Of a DNA stretch of 56,751 nt, positions 6,905-15,410 are shown one piece after another (the first letter of the stretch is position 1; each line of letters begins with the position of its first letter). The stretch is from Bacillus timonensis (lineage in GTDB: Bacteria > Bacillota > Bacilli > Bacillales > Bacillaceae_L): positions 272,022-328,772 of the forward strand of contig NZ_HE610985.1 of the NCBI RefSeq assembly GCF_000285535.1. The letters run 5' to 3'. The notes beneath the pieces were generated by a model, which was given only the letters and a program-made list of their open reading frames with translations, searched no databases and was not told where the DNA came from. The translations under genes were made by a program, and so were the position numbers.

Positions 6905-9900
6905 ATGAATGTGAAATGGTGGACAAATGTATTACTTGCTTCAGCAATTGCAGTACCACTAGCACCAACTGTACATGCTCAAGGTGAACCATCAGATGTC
7001 GCTCAGGCCCGATCAACCTCTTCAGACAGAACAGAACCTGTAATCTTTGTCGGTCCAGCTGGAAAGACGCTAGTTTCGCATGAAACAACGACACCAATTG
7101 GTCCAGGTATTGAACTTACTAGTTTTGAAAGGTTTGATGCTCGAGGTTGGTTAAACGGAGAAGTGATGACTATACAGCTTGGAAATAACAGTATTTCAAC
7201 AGACTTGCTTTTTCCTGGTAGTGTTTCATCTGCTAAACCATTATCTGATATGGCAAAAAATGCAGGAGCAATCGCGGGAGTAAATGGAGATTTCTTTGAT
7301 ATTAATAATACGAAAGCTCCTCTTGGTACGGTTGTAAGTGAAGGTGAAATCGTAAAAGGACCTCAAGGCAGCCATACACTGACTGCAAGTGTTGATAAAA
7401 ATGGTCTCGGTCATATTTCAACGATTCTATTGGATGGAAAAGTAAAACTACCTAATGAAGAAATCAAACTCGATGCCCTCAATCAATACGGAATTTCTAA
7501 GGATGGCATTGGTGTTTACACATCTGTCTGGGGAAGTGCTGAGAGATCTCAAGCCGGAAGTCCAGTGTATGAGGTAATGATAGTGGATGGAAAGGTTGCT
7601 TCTGTAACAGAAGGAGCCGGGAGTGGAGAAATTCCTGAGAATGCCTATCTATTAGTAGGACGAGAAAAAGGTGCAGAAGCGTTAAAGACTTTATCAGTAG
7701 GGGATGAAGTGAGTGTTGAATATGCACCTAAGTCTGACATCGATGTTTCCTTTGCAGTTGGTGGGAATATCAAGCTTGTTGAAAACGGGGAAGTCATTTC
7801 AGGTCTCGACGATACGACTTCAGCCCCTCGAACAGCTGTAGGATTTTCAGTAGACCGAAAAACAATGATTCTAGCAGCAGTTGATGGAAGACAAGCAGAC
7901 AGTCGTGGAATGACGATTAAAGAGGTAGCGGAATTGATGAAGGAACATGGTGCACATTATGCGCTAAACCTTGACGGTGGTGGCTCAACTACAATGGTTG
8001 CCCGTAAACCTGGTACGGAAGACGTGAAAGTTGTGAATGAGCCGTCTGATGGAGCAGAACGTTCTGTTCCAAATGGAATTGGAATTTTTTCGAAAGCTGG
8101 AAGTGGAGAATTGAAGAGCTTTGCAGTTGAAACGGTTTTTGATTCAGACAAAAGTAAACGTGTATTTCCTGGATTATCCAGAACGTTTGTTGGTCTAGGT
8201 CATGATGAAAATTATTCTCCAGTTTCGGTTGGTGAAGTAAAATGGAAGGCACTTCCGGCAGATGTTGGAGCATTTGATGAAGATGGAGTATTTCATGCGA
8301 AAAAGTCAGGTAATGCCATTGCTCAAGCACAAGTAAAATCTGCAAAAGGTTCCATGGAGATTACTGTTCTTGGTGAAGTAGATCGAATTGAAGCTTCGAA
8401 CGCACGTCTAAGTCTTGAAATAGGAAAACAATCTACTTTTTCTATAATTGGTTATGACAAAGGTGGATATAGCGCACCGATTGAGGCAAGAGATGTGAGC
8501 TTAAACTATGATGAAGCTGTTGTTTCAATCATGGAAAATGTCGATGGTAGTTTTACATTAGTTCCAAAAAAGGATGGTGCATCGGCGTTAATTACCATTT
8601 CAGTAAATGATGAGATTGCGTATCTACCAGTGACAATCGGTCTTGCTACTAAGAAAGTTGATGATTTTGAAGAGTTAGGCGGTTGGTCTTTTACAAAATA
8701 TCCTAATGAGGTTGGAGCAAGTATGCGTCATATTGAAGGCAGGGACGGAAAAGGTATCGAGCTTGCCTATGATTTTTCAACAACTACGGCTACACGTGCT
8801 GCGTATTTACAAGCTTCACCAACCATTGAGCTACCTGGTGACGTACAAAAAATTGGACTTTGGGTAAAAGGTGATGGAAACGGGGCTTGGCTTCGTACAG
8901 TAATAGAGGATGCTGGAAATACAAGATATACATTAACATTAGCAGACAAAGTAGATTGGACCGGATGGAAGTATGTCGAAGCAATTGTACCTGAAGGGGT
9001 ACGATATCCAGTAAAGCTATGGAGAATCTACCCCGTCGAAACCAACAAGAGCAATCAATATAAAGGTCAATTGGTGTTTGATGATATGACTGTTAAAGTT
9101 CCTACGACCATAGACGTTCCTGAACAAACTAGAGACCAAGACCCTCTCATTATCCAAAATGGAGAGATTGACAAAGGTCGATGGACGTTTGCGGTACTTG
9201 CTGATAGTCAATTTGTTGCCAAGTCACCAAACAGTTCTCAAGTACAAATGGCTCGAGAATCCCTGAGACAAATCGTGGCAGCAAATCCAGATTTCCTGGT
9301 CATAAACGGGGACCTTGTTGATACAGCATGGGAAGAGGACTTTGATCTCGCAGAGCAAATTTTACAGGAGGAAGTAGGAGACAAACTACCAATCTATTAC
9401 ATTCCTGGAAACCATGAAATAATGGGACCAGGTACATTGGATAATTTCCTAGAAGTTTATGAAAATAATCGTTACACATTTGACCATAAAGGGACAAGGT
9501 TTATTTTACTAGATTCCTCTACAGGTAGTTTCCGTACGAGCGACTTCCAACAGTTACTTGACCTTAAAAAGACATTAACTGAGGCTGCCAAAGATCAAAA
9601 TGTGAAAAACGTAGTTGTGATGGCACATCATCCAACTCGCGATCCGTTACCAACTAAAAACAGTCAACTTAGTGACCGAAAAGAATCCAATCTTCTTGAA
9701 CAATTTTTAACAGAATTCCGTCAAACGTCCGGCGGAAAGGGTGCCTTCTTTATCGGTGGACATGCCCATACTGTGAGTGTAGAACGTGTCGAAGGGGTTC
9801 CGTATATGGTTGTTGGTCCTTCAGGAAAAGCACCGTATGGATCAAGTGATGCAGGTGGTTTTTATGAATGGACAATGTTTGGTGTGGATCCTACTCCAGT

Positions 9901-10078
9901 ACCTGCTCAGGCTAAAGGACCGGAACAAGCAAACGGTCAAAGTGCCGTTTCTGGTACTGACTGGATTCAAGCAGAAGTGAATCCGTTATTGTTGGACATT
10001 ACCCTTCAAGCACCAGCAAGTATGAAGGCGGGAGAAACCGTAAAAATAGAGGCAACAGGACATCAAAAGATAATCTAA
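6905..10078 (+). CDS. Secreted phosphodiester glycosidase-metallophosphatase (frameshifted at 3' end)
   Basis: A 1057-aa multidomain exported protein. Residues 1-26 form a signal peptide ending PTVHAQ. A phosphodiester glycosidase (NAGPA/DUF2233) domain covers about residues 60-400, with GVNGDFFDI and the hallmark LNLDGGGSTTM. Ig-like and jelly-roll (carbohydrate-binding-like) regions follow. A calcineurin-type metallophosphatase covers about residues 755-960, with motifs LADSQ, NGDLVDT, PGNHE, AHHP and GGHAHT; the first motif has Gln in place of the usual His. NAGPA-type enzymes remove GlcNAc from GlcNAc-1-phosphodiesters, so this protein may trim phosphoglycans or teichoic-type polymers outside the cell. 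I chose ATG 6905 (8 bases after AGGGAG) over TTG 6899. The frame ends prematurely: see 10061-10296. Confidence 0.85.
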   Translation: MNVKWWTNVLLASAIAVPLAPTVHAQGEPSDVAQARSTSSDRTEPVIFVGPAGKTLVSHETTTPIGPGIELTSFERFDARGWLNGEVMTIQLGNNSISTDLLFPGSVSSAKPLSDMAKNAGAIAGVNGDFFDINNTKAPLGTVVSEGEIVKGPQGSHTLTASVDKNGLGHISTILLDGKVKLPNEEIKLDALNQYGISKDGIGVYTSVWGSAERSQAGSPVYEVMIVDGKVASVTEGAGSGEIPENAYLLVGREKGAEALKTLSVGDEVSVEYAPKSDIDVSFAVGGNIKLVENGEVISGLDDTTSAPRTAVGFSVDRKTMILAAVDGRQADSRGMTIKEVAELMKEHGAHYALNLDGGGSTTMVARKPGTEDVKVVNEPSDGAERSVPNGIGIFSKAGSGELKSFAVETVFDSDKSKRVFPGLSRTFVGLGHDENYSPVSVGEVKWKALPADVGAFDEDGVFHAKKSGNAIAQAQVKSAKGSMEITVLGEVDRIEASNARLSLEIGKQSTFSIIGYDKGGYSAPIEARDVSLNYDEAVVSIMENVDGSFTLVPKKDGASALITISVNDEIAYLPVTIGLATKKVDDFEELGGWSFTKYPNEVGASMRHIEGRDGKGIELAYDFSTTTATRAAYLQASPTIELPGDVQKIGLWVKGDGNGAWLRTVIEDAGNTRYTLTLADKVDWTGWKYVEAIVPEGVRYPVKLWRIYPVETNKSNQYKGQLVFDDMTVKVPTTIDVPEQTRDQDPLIIQNGEIDKGRWTFAVLADSQFVAKSPNSSQVQMARESLRQIVAANPDFLVINGDLVDTAWEEDFDLAEQILQEEVGDKLPIYYIPGNHEIMGPGTLDNFLEVYENNRYTFDHKGTRFILLDSSTGSFRTSDFQQLLDLKKTLTEAAKDQNVKNVVVMAHHPTRDPLPTKNSQLSDRKESNLLEQFLTEFRQTSGGKGAFFIGGHAHTVSVERVEGVPYMVVGPSGKAPYGSSDAGGFYEWTMFGVDPTPVPAQAKGPEQANGQSAVSGTDWIQAEVNPLLLDITLQAPASMKAGETVKIEATGHQKII

Positions 10079-10296
10079 ACTTCCCACTGCGCTATCCTGC
10101 AACGGTGCAATGGAATGGGAGTGACAATGTCTTTATCGGTAGTGGAGAGGAATTAACACGTGCAGAAACATCAGGAAAATATGCGGCACTCTTCAATGAT
10201 AAAACTGGAGAGCTCAAGGCACTTAAGACGGGAGGAATAAATCTCGAGGTTGAAGCAAATGGAATGACAAAAGAACAAACGATTGTAATTGAATAA
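10061..10296 (+). pseudogene. Frameshifted C-terminus of the preceding gene
   Basis: Directly after the stop at 10078, a +1-shifted frame continues with DNLNFPLRYPATVQWNGSD and about 60 more residues of a beta-rich, Ig-like domain ending at TAA 10296. The junction is at the four-A run in ATCAAAAG (about 10062-10070); one extra A there joins both frames without a stop. This is a recent single-base deletion or an assembly error. A terminator follows at 10353, after this tail and not after the premature stop, which supports the longer gene. Confidence 0.8.
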
Positions 10297-10352
10297 ATGG
10301 GCAAGGTAGGTCCAGTGGAAAAAGTATCTGTTTGACTCGAAAATTGCCATAG

Positions 10353-10379
10353 AAAGAGGTTGCGGTTCGCAGCCTCTTT
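10353..10379 (+). terminator. Intrinsic terminator after the NAGPA gene
   Basis: AAAGAGG-TTGCG pairs with CGCAG-CCTCTTT around the loop GTT, followed by ACGTTTTTG. It ends the NAGPA/metallophosphatase transcript. Confidence 0.8.
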
Positions 10380-10475
10380 ACGTTTTTGTAATTTACTTTC
10401 TCATTGGGTTTTTATTTTAGTGATTTAATGGTACAGTTAGAAAGAAAATCTTAAAAGTCTGGTAGGTAAAACAAC

Positions 10476-10853
10476 ATGATCGAGATAAAAACATCTACAC
10501 TAAGTGATGGGGAATTTAATAGAGGGGTATTTGCTACAGTAGATATCAAGAAGGGGCAGCTTATTCATGAGGCACCCGTCATTTCATATCCGAATGAACA
10601 GCATGAACATATTGAAAAAACGTTACTTGCTGATTATGCATTTGAATATGGAATCAATCATACCGCGATTCTTCTTGGTTATGGAATGCTCTTTAACCAT
10701 TCCTATGAACCTAATGCCATTTATGAAATAAATTTTGATAATCATACATTTGATTTTTATGCTTACACAGATATAAAAGCAGGAGACGAAATTCTAATCA
10801 ATTACAATGGCGATGTTGATAACAAAGATGAGCTTTGGTTTAACAAAGACTAA
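10476..10853 (+). CDS. SET-domain protein (putative lysine methyltransferase)
   Basis: A 125-aa protein made of a minimal SET fold. The signatures are GRGVFATVDIKKGQLI-like (here NRGVFATVDIKKGQ, residues 16-29), the substrate/AdoMet motif LFNHSYEPNA (residues about 72-81) and DIKAGDEILINY (residues about 98-109), where the Tyr is the expected catalytic residue. SET proteins methylate lysine, using S-adenosylmethionine; bacterial targets are mostly unknown. There is no post-SET Cys cluster. A GGTAGG sequence lies upstream of the ATG. No partner gene is obvious, although it lies immediately upstream of a small zinc-ribbon gene. Confidence 0.85.
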   Translation: MIEIKTSTLSDGEFNRGVFATVDIKKGQLIHEAPVISYPNEQHEHIEKTLLADYAFEYGINHTAILLGYGMLFNHSYEPNAIYEINFDNHTFDFYAYTDIKAGDEILINYNGDVDNKDELWFNKD

Positions 10854-10922
10854 ACTAACCGCGTTACAATCATCGGTATGGAAAAAACAATCGACGAATT
10901 AAAAGTCTAGAGGTGTCAAAGA

Positions 10923-11132
10923 ATGAATAAACGGTGGACAATTGATAAAATAAAACAATTTGTTGAGAACAATTCAGATAGCAAATTGCTTTCGACGGAA
11001 TTTCATGGTTTTTCCCAAAAATTGCTATTTAAATGTGCATGTGGAAGTAATTTTGAAAAAACATTTACAAAATTTAAAAATAATAACCAACGAAAATGTG
11101 ATGTGTGTCAACCTCCAAAACCATCACGTTAA
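10923..11132 (+). CDS. Small zinc-ribbon protein (69 aa)
   Basis: A 69-aa basic protein with two Cys pairs, CACG (residues about 38-41) and CDVC (residues about 60-63), spaced about 18 residues apart as in a zinc ribbon. The N-terminus (WTIDKIKQFVENNSDSKLLS) resembles the short repeat found next to HNH-type or phage-derived nuclease domains, where such modules bind DNA. No nuclease domain is present here. AGAGGTG precedes the ATG, and a strong terminator follows. It may be a fragment of a once larger mobile gene or a stand-alone DNA-binding protein. Confidence 0.6.
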   Translation: MNKRWTIDKIKQFVENNSDSKLLSTEFHGFSQKLLFKCACGSNFEKTFTKFKNNNQRKCDVCQPPKPSR

Positions 11133-11161
11133 AGATATACGAACTTAATACACATTTTTAT

Positions 11162-11195
11162 AAAAAGGTTTTCTATTAATGTAGAAAACCTTTTT
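11162..11195 (+). terminator. Intrinsic terminator after the zinc-ribbon gene
   Basis: A perfect 14-bp stem (AAAAAGGTTTTCTA with TAGAAAACCTTTTT, 6-base loop); the T run is part of the 3' arm. The symmetry means it can work on both strands. Confidence 0.85.
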
Positions 11196-11248
11196 AGTTA
11201 GAAAGAGAAACACATGTGGTTTTTAACCATATATTTACAAATTAGCTA

Positions 11249-11396
11249 CACTAATCTATCACTTTCCTCCTGTAGTGATATAAAGTCCCTTTTATGACAG
11301 AGTATGGTAAGAATGGCCTATATGTATGAGGAAAATAGTTAAGTAGAATCAAAATAAGGAAGGTTTAGAAGAATGGTAATTTTTGATAGATTAGTG
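11249..11396. repeat. Separated 13-bp perfect inverted repeat upstream of a secreted-protein gene
   Basis: CACTAATCTATCA at 11249-11261 is the exact reverse complement of TGATAGATTAGTG at 11384-11396, 122 bases apart. This is the main structure in the 357-base gap before the gene at 11490. It could bring a looped DNA or RNA structure near the promoter. A weak partial match to the regulon element described at 27991 lies between the arms (AAAGTC-N8-GAC at 11282). Confidence 0.45.
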
Positions 11397-11413
11397 AATG
11401 TCAATCAAATAAA

Positions 11414-11427
11414 TGTAAACGCTTCCT
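11414..11427. promoter_or_regulatory. cre-like CcpA site upstream of the CBM/beta-propeller gene
   Basis: TGTAAACGCTTCCT differs from the symmetric cre form TGTAAACGCTTACA at two positions near one end. It lies 63 bases before the TTG start at 11490, so catabolite control by CcpA-HPr is likely. Confidence 0.55.
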
Positions 11428-11489
11428 TAGATTGATGGAAGGAGGGTAACGACGTTTCAATTTTACATACTTAATAGGGGGTTTGTTGG

Positions 11490-14400
11490 TTGAGGAAGAA
11501 AAAGTGGAAAAAGTCAATAATACTTACATTTTGTTTTACTTTGTTATTTGGGGTAATCGCTCCTTTTACTAGTACTGGAATGCTAAACGTTTCTGCAGAA
11601 ACAGAACCAAGCGTGGTAGTAAATGGAGGTTTTGAAGAAGTCATAATTCCTGGGTGGAGCCTTGTAACAAATAATCCTTCAACAAGTATTGCGATTAGTC
11701 ATGATCGTGCAAACACCGGTACATACAGCTTACATTTTAAAGATTCAAATTCGAATAATCCAGGTGGAAACTTGCAAGTGACAAGTGAGAAGATAGACGT
11801 CACTTCTGGAGAGGCATATACAGCAAAGGCATTTGTAAATGTTGTCAACCAATCACATAGCATTGGGTATGAAGTTCACTATTTTAGTGCTGATAACCAA
11901 AAGGTAGGAAGCCCGACATTTATTAATTTTCAATCAGCAGCCTTAGGAACCAATCAATGGACTGAAATTAAGGTGCCATTTACTGTTCCAGATAGTGCGA
12001 CACAAGTTGAACTTCGCTTCAATTCAGGCCATCCATCCAACACAGAAGCTTACTTTGATGATGTGAAAATTGTGAAGGATTCTGATTCTACTGAAACGTT
12101 ACCGTTAAACGCATCCTTTGAGGAGGAAGTTGTATATCCAGGATGGAGCCAAGTAACCAATAACCCATCCACTAGTTTTGCATTTAGTTCAGAGAAAGCT
12201 CGTACAGGAACGAAAAGTTTGTATATTAAAGATGAAAATAGTAATAATCCCGGAAATTTGCAGGTAACAGGTGACAAGATTCGTGTTACGCCAGGTGGGT
12301 CTTATATTGCGAAAGCATATGTGAACGTTGTCAGCCAATCGCATAGTATCGGGTATGAGGTTCATTTTTTTAACGAAGAAGGACAAAAGGTTGGTAATGC
12401 TACTTTTATTAACTTTGGTGCAGATGTTTTAGGAACAAATAAGTGGACTGAAATTCAAGTTCCGTTTGATGTTCCAGAAGGGGCGACACAAATTGAACTT
12501 CGATTCAACTCTGGTCATCCTTCGCTCACGGAGGCTTATTTTGATGATGTAACGCTTGAAAATAGCTCTATGGAAGAGCCTCCAGTTGATGATGTCCATC
12601 CGGAATTGGTGAATCCAAGCTTTGAAGAAGCGGTAGTTGATGGAAACATTCCTGGTTGGTCATCAGAATTCGAAGGTCCTGGTATTCTAGTAACTACTGA
12701 TAGAGCTCGTACAGGAGCTCAAAGCGTCCATTTACATGATACAAGTGATAAAGCAGGTGTGAGTGTTTTGAGTGATAAAATAGCAGTTGAGGCAGGGGCA
12801 TCTTATTTACTAACTGTTTATTCAAATGTTGTCAGTCAGACCCATAACGTTGTGACAGAAATTCGTTATTTTGATGCAAATAACAATAGCATCACTCAGC
12901 ATCGGGAACTGAATGGAAACCTACCAAAAAATGAATGGACTGAATTAAAAGTATTTAGTGTGGCTCCAGATAATGCAGCATACGCAAGACTCGCATTCTA
13001 TTCTGGTGGGATTAGTTTTACCGAGGTTTATTTTGACGATGTGACCTTTGAGAAAGTTACAGATGATTCTCAACTTGACCGTGAATATGCAGCACCTATT
13101 AATCTAGGCGAAATGGTTGATGTTCAATTAGGACAAGCAGGTGCAATTCAGGAAAATAGTCTGGGTGAAAATGAAGTATACTATCATTCGAATGGTGCCC
13201 CTGGTACGTTTTCGGTCCTAGATGCTGAAACAGGTGAGCTGAAGTTTTCTAAAGTGATCGAGAACACTGAAGCTGTATGGGCAATTACGATTGGCCCAGA
13301 TAAAAATGTCTATTTCGCTAGCACTTCTGATGGAAAGTTATACCGATATGTACCAGAATTAAAAGAAGTCCAAGATCTGGGAGCAAATCCTTCTGCGTCT
13401 TGGGTATGGGATTTAGAAGCGACAGAGGATGGTAAGATTTATGGTGCCACTTATCCAGGTGCAGGTGTATTTGAGTATGACATTTATACAGGTGAGTTTA
13501 AAGATTTTGGTAGTGTCTCAGACCAAGATTATGCACGTGGACTAGCTGTGGATGGGGATTATATTTATGTTGGAACTGGCACTATAAAGCATCTGTATAA
13601 GATCAATCGACATACAGGTGAAAAAGAGGAGCTCATGCTAGAAGGACATTCAGGAGAGAATGGATTCATCCAGGATGTTTGGGTTGTGAATGGGAAGCTT
13701 CTTGTGGCTGTTTCGACCGTTAATATGGTTGTAATAAACCCAGAAACAATGGAAGTGGAAGGTTCATTCGGATTTAGTAATATGATTTCCGAACCAGACC
13801 CTGCAGAGCCTAACATGATTTATTATAAGAATGGAACACAATTATACAAATATGACCTTAACACAAATGAAGAAACGTTAATCGAAGACCTTCCAATTCT
13901 TCCAGATACTCCACGAGTAAAGGACATGGCTTGGATTACGCTTTCAACTGGTGAAACAGTCGTAGCGATGGTGACTCAGTATGGTGAATATATGTTATAT
14001 AATCCCCAAATTAATGAACTGAATTTCGTCGCTTTAGACCTTGCTGCAACAGCGGTTGCAATTCAGTCCCTTCAAACAGGTCCAGATGGAAAACTGTATA
14101 TGGGTGGCTATCAGCGTGGAATGAGTGTGTATAATCCATTTACAGATGAAATCGAAGTAAATATTTCTTCCTTTGCGCAACCAGAAGGGATTGGATTCTT
14201 GAATGGGAAAGCGTATTTTGGAACATATGTGGGTGCGATTATGTACAGCTTTGACCCCAATCAGCCTGTTGACTTAAATAGCAATCCACAGCTTGAATAT
14301 GATATAAAAGATGAACAAGATCGACCATTTGCAATTACGTCAGGTGATAACAAACTATTTGTTGGAACAATTCCTGATTATGGCGTACTAGGTGGGGCCC

Positions 14401-15359
14401 TAGCCATCTATGATGAGGATAAAGGAGAATGGTTCCAACAACGAAATGTTGTCCAAGACCAAAGTATTATTAGTCTAGCTTATCATGATGGTAAATTATT
14501 TGGTGGTACCTCAGTATGGGGTGGATTAGGAATAAACCCGAAAGCATCTGAAGCTAAGATTTTTGTATGGGATGTTGAAAAAGGTGAAAAGATTGCTGAA
14601 TTCACACCAGAGCTTCCTGGTATTGACGTTACACCTCAAATGATCGGTGACATATCATTTGGTCCCGATGGATACCTATGGGGTGCTGTTGAAGGAACTA
14701 TTTTTAAAATGGATCCAGAAACCTATGAAGTTGTCGATAGCAAAGAGATTCGACCAAGTTTATATAATAGTAGTAAATGGTTTCCATATCGCCTTGAGTG
14801 GGGTCCAGACGGAATGCTCTATACAACTTTATCTCGTAAACTAATTGCGATTGATCCTGAAACATTAAATTATAAAGTTTTAGTTGAAGATTTTATGAAC
14901 AACATGACAGTTGGCGTTGATGGAAGCATCTATTATTCAATAGGCAGTGAGCTTCATAAAATTGCTGTCCCTGAAACGGATGCTACCTTAACATCAATTA
15001 CAATTGATGGAGAAGTACTTGAAGGGTTCCAACCAGGAGCCACAACTTATACGGTATATGGAGAACAATCTGAAAATATCGTGGCAGAAGCTACTCAAAC
15101 GGGTGCGACTGTCGAAATCGTACATTCAACGGACCGAACAGAAATTCAGGTTATTGGTACAGATGGCAAGTCATCCTTAACGTATACGATTATTTGGACG
15201 GATGAACCATTAGAACCAGGAAAACCGGATAAGCCAGATAAGCCCGGGAAACCGGATAAGCCAGGAAAGCCAGATAAGCCCGGGAAACCGGATAAGCCAG
15301 GAAAGCCGGAAAAACCAGGTAAACCAGATAAACCAGGAAAACCGGGGAGCCAAGGGTAA
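11490..15359 (+). CDS. Secreted three-CBM beta-propeller protein
   Basis: A 1289-aa exported protein. A signal peptide ends near NVSA (residue 36). Three beta-sandwich repeats (residues about 43-195, 200-350, 365-510) each begin with NGGFEE/NASFEE/NPSFEEA, then GW, and end in EAYFDDV-like strands, as in CenC/CBM4-9 type carbohydrate-binding modules. Repeats 1 and 2 are nearly identical. A large beta-propeller follows (about 530-1165), rich in [11 protein letters not shown] and YVGTGT type blades, then a cadherin-like Ig domain ([10 protein letters not shown]), and a tail of KPDKPGKP repeats ending without an LPXTG anchor. Start is TTG, 8 bases after AGGGGG. It is a paralogue of the convergent gene at 15411. 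It probably binds or cleaves a polysaccharide outside the cell; catalysis is not demonstrable. Confidence 0.8.
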   Translation: MRKKKWKKSIILTFCFTLLFGVIAPFTSTGMLNVSAETEPSVVVNGGFEEVIIPGWSLVTNNPSTSIAISHDRANTGTYSLHFKDSNSNNPGGNLQVTSEKIDVTSGEAYTAKAFVNVVNQSHSIGYEVHYFSADNQKVGSPTFINFQSAALGTNQWTEIKVPFTVPDSATQVELRFNSGHPSNTEAYFDDVKIVKDSDSTETLPLNASFEEEVVYPGWSQVTNNPSTSFAFSSEKARTGTKSLYIKDENSNNPGNLQVTGDKIRVTPGGSYIAKAYVNVVSQSHSIGYEVHFFNEEGQKVGNATFINFGADVLGTNKWTEIQVPFDVPEGATQIELRFNSGHPSLTEAYFDDVTLENSSMEEPPVDDVHPELVNPSFEEAVVDGNIPGWSSEFEGPGILVTTDRARTGAQSVHLHDTSDKAGVSVLSDKIAVEAGASYLLTVYSNVVSQTHNVVTEIRYFDANNNSITQHRELNGNLPKNEWTELKVFSVAPDNAAYARLAFYSGGISFTEVYFDDVTFEKVTDDSQLDREYAAPINLGEMVDVQLGQAGAIQENSLGENEVYYHSNGAPGTFSVLDAETGELKFSKVIENTEAVWAITIGPDKNVYFASTSDGKLYRYVPELKEVQDLGANPSASWVWDLEATEDGKIYGATYPGAGVFEYDIYTGEFKDFGSVSDQDYARGLAVDGDYIYVGTGTIKHLYKINRHTGEKEELMLEGHSGENGFIQDVWVVNGKLLVAVSTVNMVVINPETMEVEGSFGFSNMISEPDPAEPNMIYYKNGTQLYKYDLNTNEETLIEDLPILPDTPRVKDMAWITLSTGETVVAMVTQYGEYMLYNPQINELNFVALDLAATAVAIQSLQTGPDGKLYMGGYQRGMSVYNPFTDEIEVNISSFAQPEGIGFLNGKAYFGTYVGAIMYSFDPNQPVDLNSNPQLEYDIKDEQDRPFAITSGDNKLFVGTIPDYGVLGGALAIYDEDKGEWFQQRNVVQDQSIISLAYHDGKLFGGTSVWGGLGINPKASEAKIFVWDVEKGEKIAEFTPELPGIDVTPQMIGDISFGPDGYLWGAVEGTIFKMDPETYEVVDSKEIRPSLYNSSKWFPYRLEWGPDGMLYTTLSRKLIAIDPETLNYKVLVEDFMNNMTVGVDGSIYYSIGSELHKIAVPETDATLTSITIDGEVLEGFQPGATTYTVYGEQSENIVAEATQTGATVEIVHSTDRTEIQVIGTDGKSSLTYTIIWTDEPLEPGKPDKPDKPGKPDKPGKPDKPGKPDKPGKPEKPGKPDKPGKPGSQG

Positions 15360-15368
15360 TGTTTAAAG

Positions 15369-15402
15369 AAAAAGGTCTTCTGCAACTGCAGAGGACCTTT
15401 TT
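15369..15402. terminator. Bidirectional terminator between convergent paralogues
   Basis: AAAAAGGTC-(C/T)TCTGCA pairs with TGCAGAGGACCTTTTT around a very short loop. A runs on one side and T runs on the other let it end transcription from both convergent genes. Confidence 0.85.
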
Positions 15403-15410
15403 ATCACTCA

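Noticed and set aside
11282-11298. Possible fifth regulon element (AAAGTC-N8-GAC) upstream of the CBM/propeller gene
   Set aside because: The adjoining -35 TTG is missing and the rest does not match, so chance is likely. Kept only as a remark.
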